Program-made: the position numbers and the translations under genes
Notes under the pieces: generated by a model
Told to the model about the DNA's origin: nothing
Database searches by the model: none
Seen by the model: the letters and a program-made list of their open reading frames with translations, nothing else
NCBI GenBank assembly: GCA_031370485.1
Contig: JANMQK010000171.1
Coordinates: forward strand, 1-11,722
DNA from: JANMQK01 sp031370485
GTDB lineage: Bacteria; Acidobacteriota; Polarisedimenticolia; Gp22-AA2
DNA length: 11,722 nucleotides
Direction: 5' to 3'
Shown: positions 1 to 6,835 of the stretch, in pieces
Position numbering within the stretch: the first letter of the stretch is position 1
Layout of the letters: each line of letters starts with the position of its first letter

Positions 1-543
1 GCCCAGCTCGACCCGCTCATCCGCGTCGCGGAGTCGAACCTTTCGCTACGTCCGCTGAACGACGGATCGTGGCAGCTGGAGCGAATCAGGTCCAGGAGAA
101 GGCTGGTGATCCCCTTGGCCAGCGTCTGCGGCGGCGCGGCCAACCTGCAACTTTACGAGACCAAGGAAACCTTCGAGGCGGCGGTCCGTGGCGGCGGCAA
201 CGAGGCTCGTGGTCGGGTCGTGCTCCGCTCGCCGCAGTCCGTCCTGTACTACCTCGGCGAGCTGATCCGCCCCGGGGGCGAGAAAGCGCTCATCCGCGCG
301 CGCGAGTCGGCGCAGTCGGAAGCATCGCGCCGCCTCTTCGTCGTCCAGGAGGCGGGGCGCTGCCCGCGGCCCGACGTGCGCGTCGATTACGGCGGCGGGA
401 CCTACGAGATTCCGGGCGGCGAGAACGAGTGCGATCCCGGTCGCTCGATGCAGGTGCTGGCCTTCACGGGCCAGCTTCTCGCCCTGCAGCAGTCCTCGAA
501 GGACCTGCCGGCCTCGGGCACCCTGCGCGTCATCGGCCAGTAG
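1..543 (+). CDS. Unrecognised protein, 3' part only
   Basis: The frame is open from the left edge to a TAG at 541-543, giving 180 visible residues; the true start lies outside the window. A GTG at 106 could serve as a start, but the codons before it read like coding sequence, so I treat the gene as 5'-truncated. The visible part is soluble and mixed in character, with no membrane span and no catalytic motif I know. Distinct stretches are SPQSVLYYLGELIR near the middle, a YGGGTYEIPGG turn-rich segment, and a C-terminal QLLALQQSSKDLPASGTLRV segment. These look like a conserved hypothetical family seen in GC-rich environmental bacteria, but I cannot name it. It ends 60 bases before hflK on the same strand. 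No function is assigned. Confidence 0.7.
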   Translation, partial: AQLDPLIRVAESNLSLRPLNDGSWQLERIRSRRRLVIPLASVCGGAANLQLYETKETFEAAVRGGGNEARGRVVLRSPQSVLYYLGELIRPGGEKALIRARESAQSEASRRLFVVQEAGRCPRPDVRVDYGGGTYEIPGGENECDPGRSMQVLAFTGQLLALQQSSKDLPASGTLRVIGQ

Positions 544-567
544 TCCCACTGCGCCGCCCGCGCGGCA

Positions 568-595
568 TTTGATCGATCGCCGCAGATGCGATAGT
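568..595 (+). promoter_or_regulatory. Possible hflK promoter giving a near-leaderless transcript
   Basis: TTTGAT at 568-573 and GATAGT at 590-595 are 16 bases apart and resemble weak -35 and -10 boxes. Shifted by two bases, TAGTCT at 592-597 fits a TANNNT -10. The hflK ATG at 604 follows 6-8 bases later, where transcription would be expected to start. The bases before the ATG (tctcgcccc) contain no Shine-Dalgarno. This is pattern matching only; transcription could instead read through from the upstream gene. Confidence 0.35.
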
Positions 596-603
596 CTCGC
601 CCC

Positions 604-1545
604 ATGAATCCAAGAGAGATTGCAACACAGGTGGCTTCGGCCGCCATCGTGATCGTTCTCGTCGTCGTGGCCTGGAGCGTCTGGTTCACGGTCGAGCCCG
701 AGGAAGTCGGCATGGTCATGCGGTTCGGCCGCTACGATCGCGTCGCGCAGCCGGGCCTGGGCTACAAGCTCCCCTACCCGATCGAGACGGTGCAGAAGGT
801 GCCGGTGCAGCGGCAGCTCAAGGAGGAGTTCGGCTTCCGGACCGCGGCGGCGGGCGTGAGGACCCGGTACGAGACGGGGGACTTCACGCGCGAATCGCTC
901 ATGCTGACCGGCGACCTGAACGTGGCGGTCGTCGAGTGGACGGCCCAGTTCCGCGTCCACGACCCCTACAAGTTCCTTTTCAAGGTCCGCGACGTGCGCA
1001 ACACCTTCCGTGACATGAACGAGGCGGTGATGCGCGAGGTGGTCGGCGACCGCAGCGTCAACGAGGTGCTCACCGTGGGCCGGCAGGAGGTCGCCTCCGA
1101 GGCGGAGACGCGGCTGCAGGCTCTCTGCGACGAGTACGACACGGGGATCAGGGTCGAGCAGATCGTGCTGCAGGACGTCAACCCGCCCGATCCCGTCAAG
1201 CCGTCGTTCAACGAGGTCAACCAGGCGCAGCAGGAGCGGGAGAAGCTGATCAACGAGGCGAAGGCCGAGTACAACAGCATCATCCCGCGGGCGCGCGGCG
1301 AAGCCGAGCAGACGGTCCAGCGGATGGAGGGCTACGCCACCGACCGCGTCAACCGCTCCAAGGGGGACGCCGATCTCTTCAAGGCTCTCCTGGCCGCCTA
1401 CCGCCGGGCCCCCGAGGTGACGCGCCGGCGCATCTACCTCGAAACGATGAACGACATCCTGCCCAAGGCGACGCGCAAGATCATCGTCGACGACCAGCTG
1501 AAGAGCATCGTGCCGCTTCTGAACCTGGAAGGGGACAAGAAGTGA
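604..1545 (+). CDS. hflK: HflK, SPFH-family membrane protein
   Basis: The gene encodes 313 residues. One hydrophobic segment at about residues 10-30 anchors the protein in the inner membrane and is followed by an SPFH/prohibitin domain (about 33-220) and a charged helical tail. Typical HflK wording is visible: EPEEVGMVMRFGRY after the membrane span, GLGYKLPYPIETVQKV, and EFGFRT. In E. coli, HflK and HflC form a cage around FtsH and modulate its proteolysis; no ftsH lies in this window. The protein is shorter than E. coli HflK (about 419 residues) because it lacks the long Gly/Pro-rich N-terminal extension before the membrane span. The ATG at 604 was chosen because the hydrophobic segment follows at once; no Shine-Dalgarno precedes it. 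Its TGA overlaps the hflC GTG start by four bases, so the two are probably translationally coupled. Confidence 0.93.
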   Translation: MNPREIATQVASAAIVIVLVVVAWSVWFTVEPEEVGMVMRFGRYDRVAQPGLGYKLPYPIETVQKVPVQRQLKEEFGFRTAAAGVRTRYETGDFTRESLMLTGDLNVAVVEWTAQFRVHDPYKFLFKVRDVRNTFRDMNEAVMREVVGDRSVNEVLTVGRQEVASEAETRLQALCDEYDTGIRVEQIVLQDVNPPDPVKPSFNEVNQAQQEREKLINEAKAEYNSIIPRARGEAEQTVQRMEGYATDRVNRSKGDADLFKALLAAYRRAPEVTRRRIYLETMNDILPKATRKIIVDDQLKSIVPLLNLEGDKK

Positions 1546-2486
1546 AGCCCCACATCGTTGTCGCCATTGTCGTGGCCATCGTGGCCCTGCTGGGGCTGGC
1601 GGTCGCGACCGGGGCGCTCTACCAGGTCGGCGAGGCCGAGCAGGTGGTGATCACCCAGTTCGGCGAGCCGGTGGGCCAGCCGGTCACCGCGCCGGGGCTG
1701 CACCTCAAGACCCCCTTCGTCCAGGTGGCACATTACTTCGACAAGCGGTTCCTGGAATGGGACGGCACCCCGAACCAGATCCCGACCCGCGACAAGCGCT
1801 TCATCTGGGTCGACTGCTACGCCCGCTGGCGCATCACCGACCCGCTGCTCTTTTTCCAGCGGCTGCGCGACGAAACGGGCGCGCAGTCACGGCTGGACGA
1901 CATACTCGACGGCGAGACCCGCAACACGATCGCCAAGCACGATCTCATCGAGGTCGTGCGAAGCACCGACCGGGCCCTGGTCCTTGGAGAGGACATCGCG
2001 TCCGGCGCGGCCCCTGAGGCGCCGCCCACGATCCACATCGGTCGCGAGAAGCTGTCCCGGGAGGTCCTGAAGGCCGCGGCGGCGCGCACCAGCGACCTGG
2101 GTCTCGAGATCGTCGACTTCCGCTTCAAGCGGATCAACTATGTCGAGGCGGTCCAGCAGGAGGTCTTCGCGCGGATGATCTCCGAGCGCAAGCGTATCGC
2201 CGAGCAGTACCGCTCGGAGGGCGCGGGCGAGGCGGCCCGCATCAGCGGGCAGAAGGAAAGAGAGTTGCAGGTCATCACGTCCGAAGCCTACCGCAAGGCC
2301 CGGGAGATCAAGGGCCGTGCCGACGCCGAGGCGGCCGACATTTATGCCAGGGTCTACAACCAGGACCCCGAGTTCTACCGTTTCCTCAAGACCATGGAGA
2401 CCTTCCGCACGACGGTCGACGGCGAAACGGTGCTTCTCCTCTCGACCAAGGGGGATTTCTACCGCTATCTCGGAACAACCAAGTAG
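1542..2486 (+). CDS. hflC: HflC, SPFH-family partner of HflK
   Basis: The gene encodes 314 residues starting at GTG 1542 inside the hflK stop (GTGA overlap). A purine-rich ribosome site, GGAAGGGG at 1527-1534, sits 7 bases upstream and supports this start. Residues about 4-25 form a single membrane anchor. The SPFH domain follows, with the HflC-like segments GEAEQVVITQFGEPVG, GLHLKTPFVQ and KRFLEWDGTPNQIPTRDKR. The C-terminal half (ERKRIAEQYRSEGAGEA, then an Ala/Glu-rich helix) and the ending VLLLSTKGDFYRYL are also typical. HflC is expected to assemble with HflK in the inner membrane and influence FtsH activity. The last 22 bases (2465-2486) overlap the 3' end of the convergent M48-DJ-1 gene, leaving no room for an ordinary terminator between them. 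Confidence 0.94.
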   Translation: MKPHIVVAIVVAIVALLGLAVATGALYQVGEAEQVVITQFGEPVGQPVTAPGLHLKTPFVQVAHYFDKRFLEWDGTPNQIPTRDKRFIWVDCYARWRITDPLLFFQRLRDETGAQSRLDDILDGETRNTIAKHDLIEVVRSTDRALVLGEDIASGAAPEAPPTIHIGREKLSREVLKAAAARTSDLGLEIVDFRFKRINYVEAVQQEVFARMISERKRIAEQYRSEGAGEAARISGQKERELQVITSEAYRKAREIKGRADAEAADIYARVYNQDPEFYRFLKTMETFRTTVDGETVLLLSTKGDFYRYLGTTK

Positions 2487-4408
2487 CCCGCGGCAGCCGG
2501 CGCGACACGGTGCCGGACAGAAGCGGCGTCCCAGTCGATGACGAGGCCCTTGCCGATGCCGCGCGCCGCCTCCGCGCCGTACAGCCGTTCGACGAGCCAC
2601 AGCGCGACGTCGTAGGATTTCGCGCCGCCGACCGAGGTCAGCGCGCGGCCCGCATCCACGAACGAGACCTCCCTCACCAGATCGACCTTCGGGAACATCC
2701 GGCCGAAACGGTCCTGGTCCGCCGGGAAGGTCGTCGCCTGCACTCCGTCGAGCAACCCCGCCTTCGCCAGCACGAACGCCCCATCGCACAGTGAGACCAC
2801 GTGGCGCGCCTTCGTCCCGGTGGCGCGAACCCACTCGATCAGGGCGCGGTTCTCCAGGTCGGAGTCCATCGAATGCTCCGCCGAGGGCACGACCAGCACG
2901 TCGATCGGCCGCGAGTTCGCGAAGGAATGATCCGGGTTCAGCCTCAGCCCTTCGAAGGTCCGCACCGGCCGGCCGTCGGGTGACACCGTGAAGGTCTCCG
3001 GCCAGTCGCCGGGCGAGTGGAAGCGCACGTGCTGCAGGACGTCGTAGGGCGCCACCAGCTCCGAGTTGTACACACCGTCCACGACCAGGAAGGCGACCGT
3101 GCGCGGCCCCCGGGCCCTCGCCCCGTCGGGCGCCGCGGCCTCGGCCGAAGCCCCGGCGCCGTTGGCGTGCGCGTATTCCTGGGCGAAGCGGATGCGGTTG
3201 GCCGGGCTGGGGTGCGAGTACATCAAGGCCTCGATCAACGGGTTGACCTCATACTCCGAAAGGTCGTACCGGCCGAACTTGATGAAGGATGACGCCGCTG
3301 CGAGAGGGTCCTTCACGACCTCCAGGCCGAAGACGTCGGCCTGGTGCTCCTGCGCCCGGCTGGCGGTCGCGAGGACGGGGGACACGACAAGCAGGAAGAC
3401 GCTCGCGATCAGGATCATGAGCGGCAGGGACGCCGGCTCCGCCAGGGCGGCGATGCCGAGGGGCGGACGGCGCGCGATGACGGAGCGCGCCATCCTGTCG
3501 ACGAGGTAAAGCGCCACGAAGATCACGACCGAGAGCAGCGCGATGAACTTCCAGACGTGATGGAGCACGTAATGGCCCATCTCGTGCCCCATGATGAAGC
3601 GGATCTCCCGGGGCGCGAACCGTCTCAGGATGGTGTCGTACAGGACGATGCGCTGCGATCCGAGCAGCCCCGTGACATAGGCGTTGTTGTGCTCCGACTG
3701 GCGGCTGGCGTCCACCTGGTAGACCTCCCCCGCCGGGATGCCCTGCGCCCGGGCCAGATCGAGGATCTCCCCCCGCAGCGTCTTGTCCTTGAGAGGCTCG
3801 AAGGTGTTGAAAAGCGGATCGATGTAAACCGGCGCGACCGCCATGCCGAGCACCAGGAAGAGGACCCCCAGGACCCCGCCGGCCACCCACCACGCCCGGC
3901 CCAGGCGCCGGATGGCGACATAAAGAAGCGTGAAGAAGATCGCCTGGAGCACGATCGACACGAGAAGCCCCTTCCCCTGGTCGCCCAGCCAGGCGGCGAA
4001 CGTCTGATTGGCGAAGCCGTAGGCTTTCTCCCGCACGTACGAGCGATAGACCCTGAGGGGGAAGGAAGCGGCGAAGGTCACGGCGCCGAGGAGCACGACG
4101 TAGATCGCGACTTCGAGGTTCGGCCCGCGCGCCACGCGCCGGGCGATTCCCTGGAGGCGCACCGCGAAGCCGCTGAAGACGATGAGGGCGAGCACCCCGA
4201 TCGACCAGAGCGAGCCGAGGGCGAAAAGCAGATAGCCGCCGTGGGAATAGGCCTCCATGCGGGGGTCGTCCGCCGGCACGGCCCCCAGGGCGTCTTCCAC
4301 GATTGCCGGCGCCGCCGTGGGCGCGGCCCCTGGAACCGGCACGGCGCCCGTCAGCAGCGCGGCGGCCAGGACGGCCGCAGCGAGTGCGCAGAGCGGGCGC
4401 CGCGTCAT
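2465..4408 (-). CDS. Ste24-type M48 membrane metallopeptidase fused to a DJ-1/PfpI domain
   Basis: The predicted protein has 647 residues. It opens with a signal-like hydrophobic segment (residues 1-30) and has membrane spans at about 59-83, 97-117, 144-165, 171-193, 288-306 and 328-347. The M48 zinc site is HEMGH at 275-279, with EHQAD (Glu354, Asp358) as the expected third-ligand region. The M48 part ends near SHPSPANRIRFAQEY at about residue 425. After a short Ala/Gly-rich linker, residues about 435-647 form a DJ-1/PfpI domain: TVAFLVVDG strand, Glu450, and nucleophile elbow SLCDGAF with Cys541, then GGAKSYDVALWLVERLYG. No ATG, GTG or TTG occurs in frame between the two domains, so they are made as one chain. 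M48B enzymes cleave membrane or unfolded proteins; DJ-1 relatives include proteases, deglycases and hydratases, so the fused activity is unknown. The ATG at 4408 was chosen because the signal-like segment follows; it overlaps the stop of the upstream remnant (ATGA). The frame is also open upstream to 4759 and beyond. Confidence 0.85.
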   Translation of the reverse strand: MTRRPLCALAAAVLAAALLTGAVPVPGAAPTAAPAIVEDALGAVPADDPRMEAYSHGGYLLFALGSLWSIGVLALIVFSGFAVRLQGIARRVARGPNLEVAIYVVLLGAVTFAASFPLRVYRSYVREKAYGFANQTFAAWLGDQGKGLLVSIVLQAIFFTLLYVAIRRLGRAWWVAGGVLGVLFLVLGMAVAPVYIDPLFNTFEPLKDKTLRGEILDLARAQGIPAGEVYQVDASRQSEHNNAYVTGLLGSQRIVLYDTILRRFAPREIRFIMGHEMGHYVLHHVWKFIALLSVVIFVALYLVDRMARSVIARRPPLGIAALAEPASLPLMILIASVFLLVVSPVLATASRAQEHQADVFGLEVVKDPLAAASSFIKFGRYDLSEYEVNPLIEALMYSHPSPANRIRFAQEYAHANGAGASAEAAAPDGARARGPRTVAFLVVDGVYNSELVAPYDVLQHVRFHSPGDWPETFTVSPDGRPVRTFEGLRLNPDHSFANSRPIDVLVVPSAEHSMDSDLENRALIEWVRATGTKARHVVSLCDGAFVLAKAGLLDGVQATTFPADQDRFGRMFPKVDLVREVSFVDAGRALTSVGGAKSYDVALWLVERLYGAEAARGIGKGLVIDWDAASVRHRVAPAAAGYLVVPR

Positions 4409-4759
4409 CGTCCCACCCGCCTCGCACGTGGACGGTTCCGCACCATGTCGGCGAACCGCGCCAGGCGCCGGTCGACGAGCCCCAGGACGCTTGCAGCTCG
4501 ACTTGATCTTGTGGAGAATCCGCTTCACGGTGCTCGTCCGGCCGGTCCCGCCGATCCCGCAGACGAAGACGTGGTAGCCGGGGGCGTAAAGCTGGATCCC
4601 CATCCTCATGGCGCGGATCGCGCGCTCCTGGCCAATAATTCCAAGCCCGGAGAGCGTCGATCGGGGAACCGAGAGATTGTGGCGCCTCGGGCTGCAGTTC
4701 CAGCGCAGGTCCTTCGGCTGGAGCCTGCGGGCGCCCTCCGCGACGGCGCGTCGCGCCAT
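4405..4759 (-). pseudogene. Internally deleted Lon-like AAA protease remnant (AAA_32 type)
   Basis: From ATG 4759, about 89 codons read as the N-terminus of a Lon-related ATP-dependent protease: LQPKDLRWNC, GIIGQERAIRAMRMGI, LYAPGYHVFVCG, and a Walker A-like GIGGTGRT at residues 68-75 (Arg in place of Lys, as is usual in this family), then TVKRILHKIKSSC. Homology stops after Cys89 at about 4493. From about 4494 a different frame reads ASVLGLVDRRLARFADMVRNR and stops at TGA 4405-4407, resembling the family's C-terminal GLVD-R-L tail. Full-length members have several hundred more residues, including the Ser-Lys protease domain, all missing here. I infer one large internal deletion plus a frame change; GCAAGCG at 4488-4494 may be the junction. 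The N-terminal frame has no stop before the M48 start and runs into that gene. It lies 5 bases after the DUF885 stop. The N-terminal assignment is strong, the C-terminal one moderate. Confidence 0.72.
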
Positions 4760-4764
4760 GGCCG

Positions 4765-6489
4765 CTAAGAGCGTCCCGACCGTGGGAGCCCCTGGGCCGC
4801 CGCGCCGGCGGACCGCCCTTCGGCCGGTTCCGTGCGTTCGAGGAGACGACCCCTGGTGAACGACACCGGGATGGAGCCGTACGACAGCAGCCGGTCGTGG
4901 AACTCCCGCAGGGTGAACGCGGGGCCCCGCAGGCGGCGGTACTCCTCGCGCAGGGCCAGGATCTCCTCCTTCCCGACGGCGTAGGACATCGGCTGCGTCG
5001 CGCTTCGCGCGTAGCGCAGCACCTCCCCCCGGGCGCTCGGCTCCTCCAGGCAGGCGACATCGACGAGCATCCGCACCGCCTCCTCCACCGTCATGCCGCG
5101 CGTCTGCATCCCGGTGTCGATCACGACACGGCAGGCGCGCCACAGCTGGTCTTTCAGCTGCAGCACCCGGGCGCGCGGGTCCTTGTAGAACCCCTCCTCG
5201 GCCATCAACTCCTCGCAGTAGAAGGCCCAGCCTTCGATGAGCACCGCGGTCACGAACAGGTGCCGGACTTTGCGCCGCGAACGGTTGGCGAGCGTGAGCT
5301 GCAGGTGGTGGCCGGGATACCCCTCGTGGGCCACGGTGCCCGGGATCCCGGGGCGCAGGTGATCCAGCAGGCAGCTTTCGCGGGCCTCCGGGGTGGCGTC
5401 GTCGGGCGGGGGCGTCACCCAGAAAAAGCCCCGCTGGTCGGCCTCGAAGGGACCGGGAGGGACGTACGCCGCGAAGGGACAGACCGATCTCTGGAAGGAG
5501 GGTGTCTCGACCACTTCGAGAATCTCGCCGGAGGGCAGGCCCACGAGATCCCGTGCTCGGACAAACTCGCGCGCCCTGTCGACTTCGCGCCGGTACTCGG
5601 CCAGCAGGCCGTCCCGGTCCGGATGATCGCTTTTCCACCCGGAGACCAGGTCCCGCCAGGTGCGGTGCGGATCGATCCCGCGCGCCGCCTCCTCGAGCCG
5701 CTCCTGGGCTTGCGTGACGAGCCTTTGGCCCTTCTCAAACAGCGCGTCGGCGTCGATGGACAGGCCGTGCTGCTTCTCGAGGAGGAAATCGAAGGTGGCG
5801 CGCCCGGTCGCGAACTCACCCGATGCGTTATGGAGGAGCGGGCCGTCGAGCGACCGCGCGAAGTGGTCGAGGGCTGTCCGCGCCTCCGCCAGGGCGCGCG
5901 TCAGGTCGGCCTGCGCGGCGCCGGCGCGGGGGACGAGATCGCGGTCGAGCTCGGCAAGGAAGGCCTGGCTGCCACGGACCTGCCGCGCCCCCGCCTCGAC
6001 CCAGGGGCGCGGGATCTCCGTGCCGTCACCGAGATTGCGTTCGGCCTGCCGCAGCAGGGCCGGGACCTGGCCGAGGCGCAGCGCCGCGCTCCGGGCGCGT
6101 TCCGGCAACGGCGCGAAATCGCGCTGGACCAGGTAATAGACGCCGTAGAGAATCTCGTCCAGGTAGAGGCTCGGATCCCGGAACGGGGCGCGGACATCCT
6201 CGAGAAGCCTCGCCTCGACCTCGAGGCCGTCGGCCAGAAGCGCCAGGTCGAGGGCGTCGTCGGGATCGACCGGAGGATTCTCCTCCAGCCGCCGCCGGGC
6301 CTCCCGGCCGTGCGCGAGGAAGGCGCGGCGCCTGTCCTCGATGGCGTCTGCGTCGTAATCGGCCAGGCGGTGATCGTGATCATGGATCCCCGCCGCCGTC
6401 GCCACGGTCGGCGCCACGCTATAGAGGTAGCCCGTCGCCGCGTCGATGAGGTCCTGGGGAGACCCGCTTGGCGCCCTTTTCGTCACCAT
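4765..6489 (-). CDS. DUF885-family putative metallopeptidase
   Basis: The gene encodes 574 residues. The family signature HEGYPGHH lies at residues 388-395, with His388, Glu389 and His394 as likely metal-site residues, and IEGWAFYCEEL follows, with Glu419 a plausible further ligand. The N-terminus carries the family's usual GIHDHDHRLADYDADAIEDRR segment. Members are placed with zinc peptidases by this motif, but the substrate is unknown. No signal peptide or membrane span is visible with this start, so it is probably cytoplasmic. ATG 6489 was preferred because the frame upstream (to 6753) is a low-complexity Arg/Ala/Pro run with no family resemblance; a G-rich run (6490-6497) precedes the ATG but is too close to be a clear Shine-Dalgarno. 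It appears to be the first gene of a - strand unit with the Lon-like remnant and the M48-DJ-1 gene. Confidence 0.88.
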   Translation of the reverse strand: MVTKRAPSGSPQDLIDAATGYLYSVAPTVATAAGIHDHDHRLADYDADAIEDRRRAFLAHGREARRRLEENPPVDPDDALDLALLADGLEVEARLLEDVRAPFRDPSLYLDEILYGVYYLVQRDFAPLPERARSAALRLGQVPALLRQAERNLGDGTEIPRPWVEAGARQVRGSQAFLAELDRDLVPRAGAAQADLTRALAEARTALDHFARSLDGPLLHNASGEFATGRATFDFLLEKQHGLSIDADALFEKGQRLVTQAQERLEEAARGIDPHRTWRDLVSGWKSDHPDRDGLLAEYRREVDRAREFVRARDLVGLPSGEILEVVETPSFQRSVCPFAAYVPPGPFEADQRGFFWVTPPPDDATPEARESCLLDHLRPGIPGTVAHEGYPGHHLQLTLANRSRRKVRHLFVTAVLIEGWAFYCEELMAEEGFYKDPRARVLQLKDQLWRACRVVIDTGMQTRGMTVEEAVRMLVDVACLEEPSARGEVLRYARSATQPMSYAVGKEEILALREEYRRLRGPAFTLREFHDRLLSYGSIPVSFTRGRLLERTEPAEGRSAGAAAQGLPRSGRS

Positions 6490-6531
6490 CCACCCCCGCC
6501 GGGCCCCTCCCTCCGGCTCCCGGCCCGCGTA

Positions 6532-6540
6532 ACTATATAT
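6532..6540 (-). promoter_or_regulatory. Possible -10 element for the DUF885 unit
   Basis: Read on the - strand this patch is ATATATAGT, an AT-only island in a very GC-rich region. TATATA or TATAGT would make a -10 box, with the DUF885 ATG about 43-46 bases downstream. No -35 box is recognisable at the right distance, so this is weak. Confidence 0.35.
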
Positions 6541-6617
6541 GAAGGACAGGGCCGAATTCCCCGTTGCCCTTTCCTCGCGGACCCAGCGCTGAAGCGCCGC
6601 GCCCCGCGCCCGCCGGG

Positions 6618-6711
6618 CCGTCTGAGACGGAGCGCCGGGGCCCCTCCGCGCGGTCTTCCGCGCGGAGGGCGGCGCGCAGCGAAGCGAGGGGAGGTGTCGC
6701 GCAGCGACACC
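6618..6711. repeat. Cluster of GC-rich perfect inverted repeats
   Basis: Three hairpins occur in 94 bases. CCGTC/GACGG at 6618-6630 has a 3-base loop. A perfect 12-bp stem, CCCTCCGCGCGG (6642-6653) with its complement at 6658-6669, has a TCTT loop. A perfect 8-bp stem, GGTGTCGC (6693-6700) with GCGACACC (6704-6711), has a GCA loop. Between the last two lies a GCGAAGCGAG-type stretch. The layout resembles an interspersed palindromic (REP-like) element. No run of T follows, and both flanking genes point away, so a terminator role is unlikely. Confidence 0.7.
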
Positions 6712-6759
6712 GGACCCGTGCCCGGCGGCCGCAGGGCGCGGCGCATGGGGCACTTTGCG

Positions 6760-6788
6760 TTGACACCCGCGGAGGGCTTGGCTATATT
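6760..6788 (+). promoter_or_regulatory. Sigma70-type promoter of acs
   Basis: TTGACA at 6760-6765 is a perfect -35 box and TATATT at 6783-6788 is a five-of-six -10 box. The spacer is exactly 17 bases. Transcription should start near 6795, giving a leader of about 40 bases before the acs ATG. This is the clearest promoter in the window. Confidence 0.78.
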
Positions 6789-6826
6789 GGCCGCTCTCTC
6801 GTCAGCGCATTGCCCACCGGTATCAC

Positions 6827-6830
6827 GGAG
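6827..6830 (+). promoter_or_regulatory. acs ribosome binding site
   Basis: GGAG lies 5 bases before ATG 6836 and supports that start. Confidence 0.6.
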
Positions 6831-6835
6831 TCACG

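Larger units (their letters stand above)
6490..6835. other. Divergent intergenic region between DUF885 and acs
   Basis: These 346 bases separate two divergent genes. I see no convincing gene: the open frames across it are Arg/Ala/Pro-rich and lack a ribosome site. It contains an AT-rich patch facing DUF885 (6531-6540), a cluster of GC-rich hairpins (6618-6711) and the acs promoter (6760-6788). The stretch 6545-6617 shows nothing I can assign. Confidence 0.8.

Noticed and set aside
2465..3105. DJ-1/PfpI domain as a separate gene
   Set aside because: No in-frame ATG, GTG or TTG and no ribosome site exist between the M48 end and the first DJ-1 strand.
3344..4768. 474-codon open frame on the + strand
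   Set aside because: It is antisense to the M48 gene, rich in Asp/Glu/Arg/His in the way of a mirrored GC-rich gene, with no recognisable domain.
4760..5638. Upstream open extension of the M48-DJ-1 frame, making a 1057-codon frame in total
   Set aside because: Beyond 4759 it runs in another frame through the DUF885 gene, is Arg/Pro/Gly-rich and shows no family features.
6490..6753. 88-codon N-terminal extension of DUF885
   Set aside because: It is low-complexity Arg/Ala/Pro sequence crossing the hairpin cluster; family homology begins just after ATG 6489.
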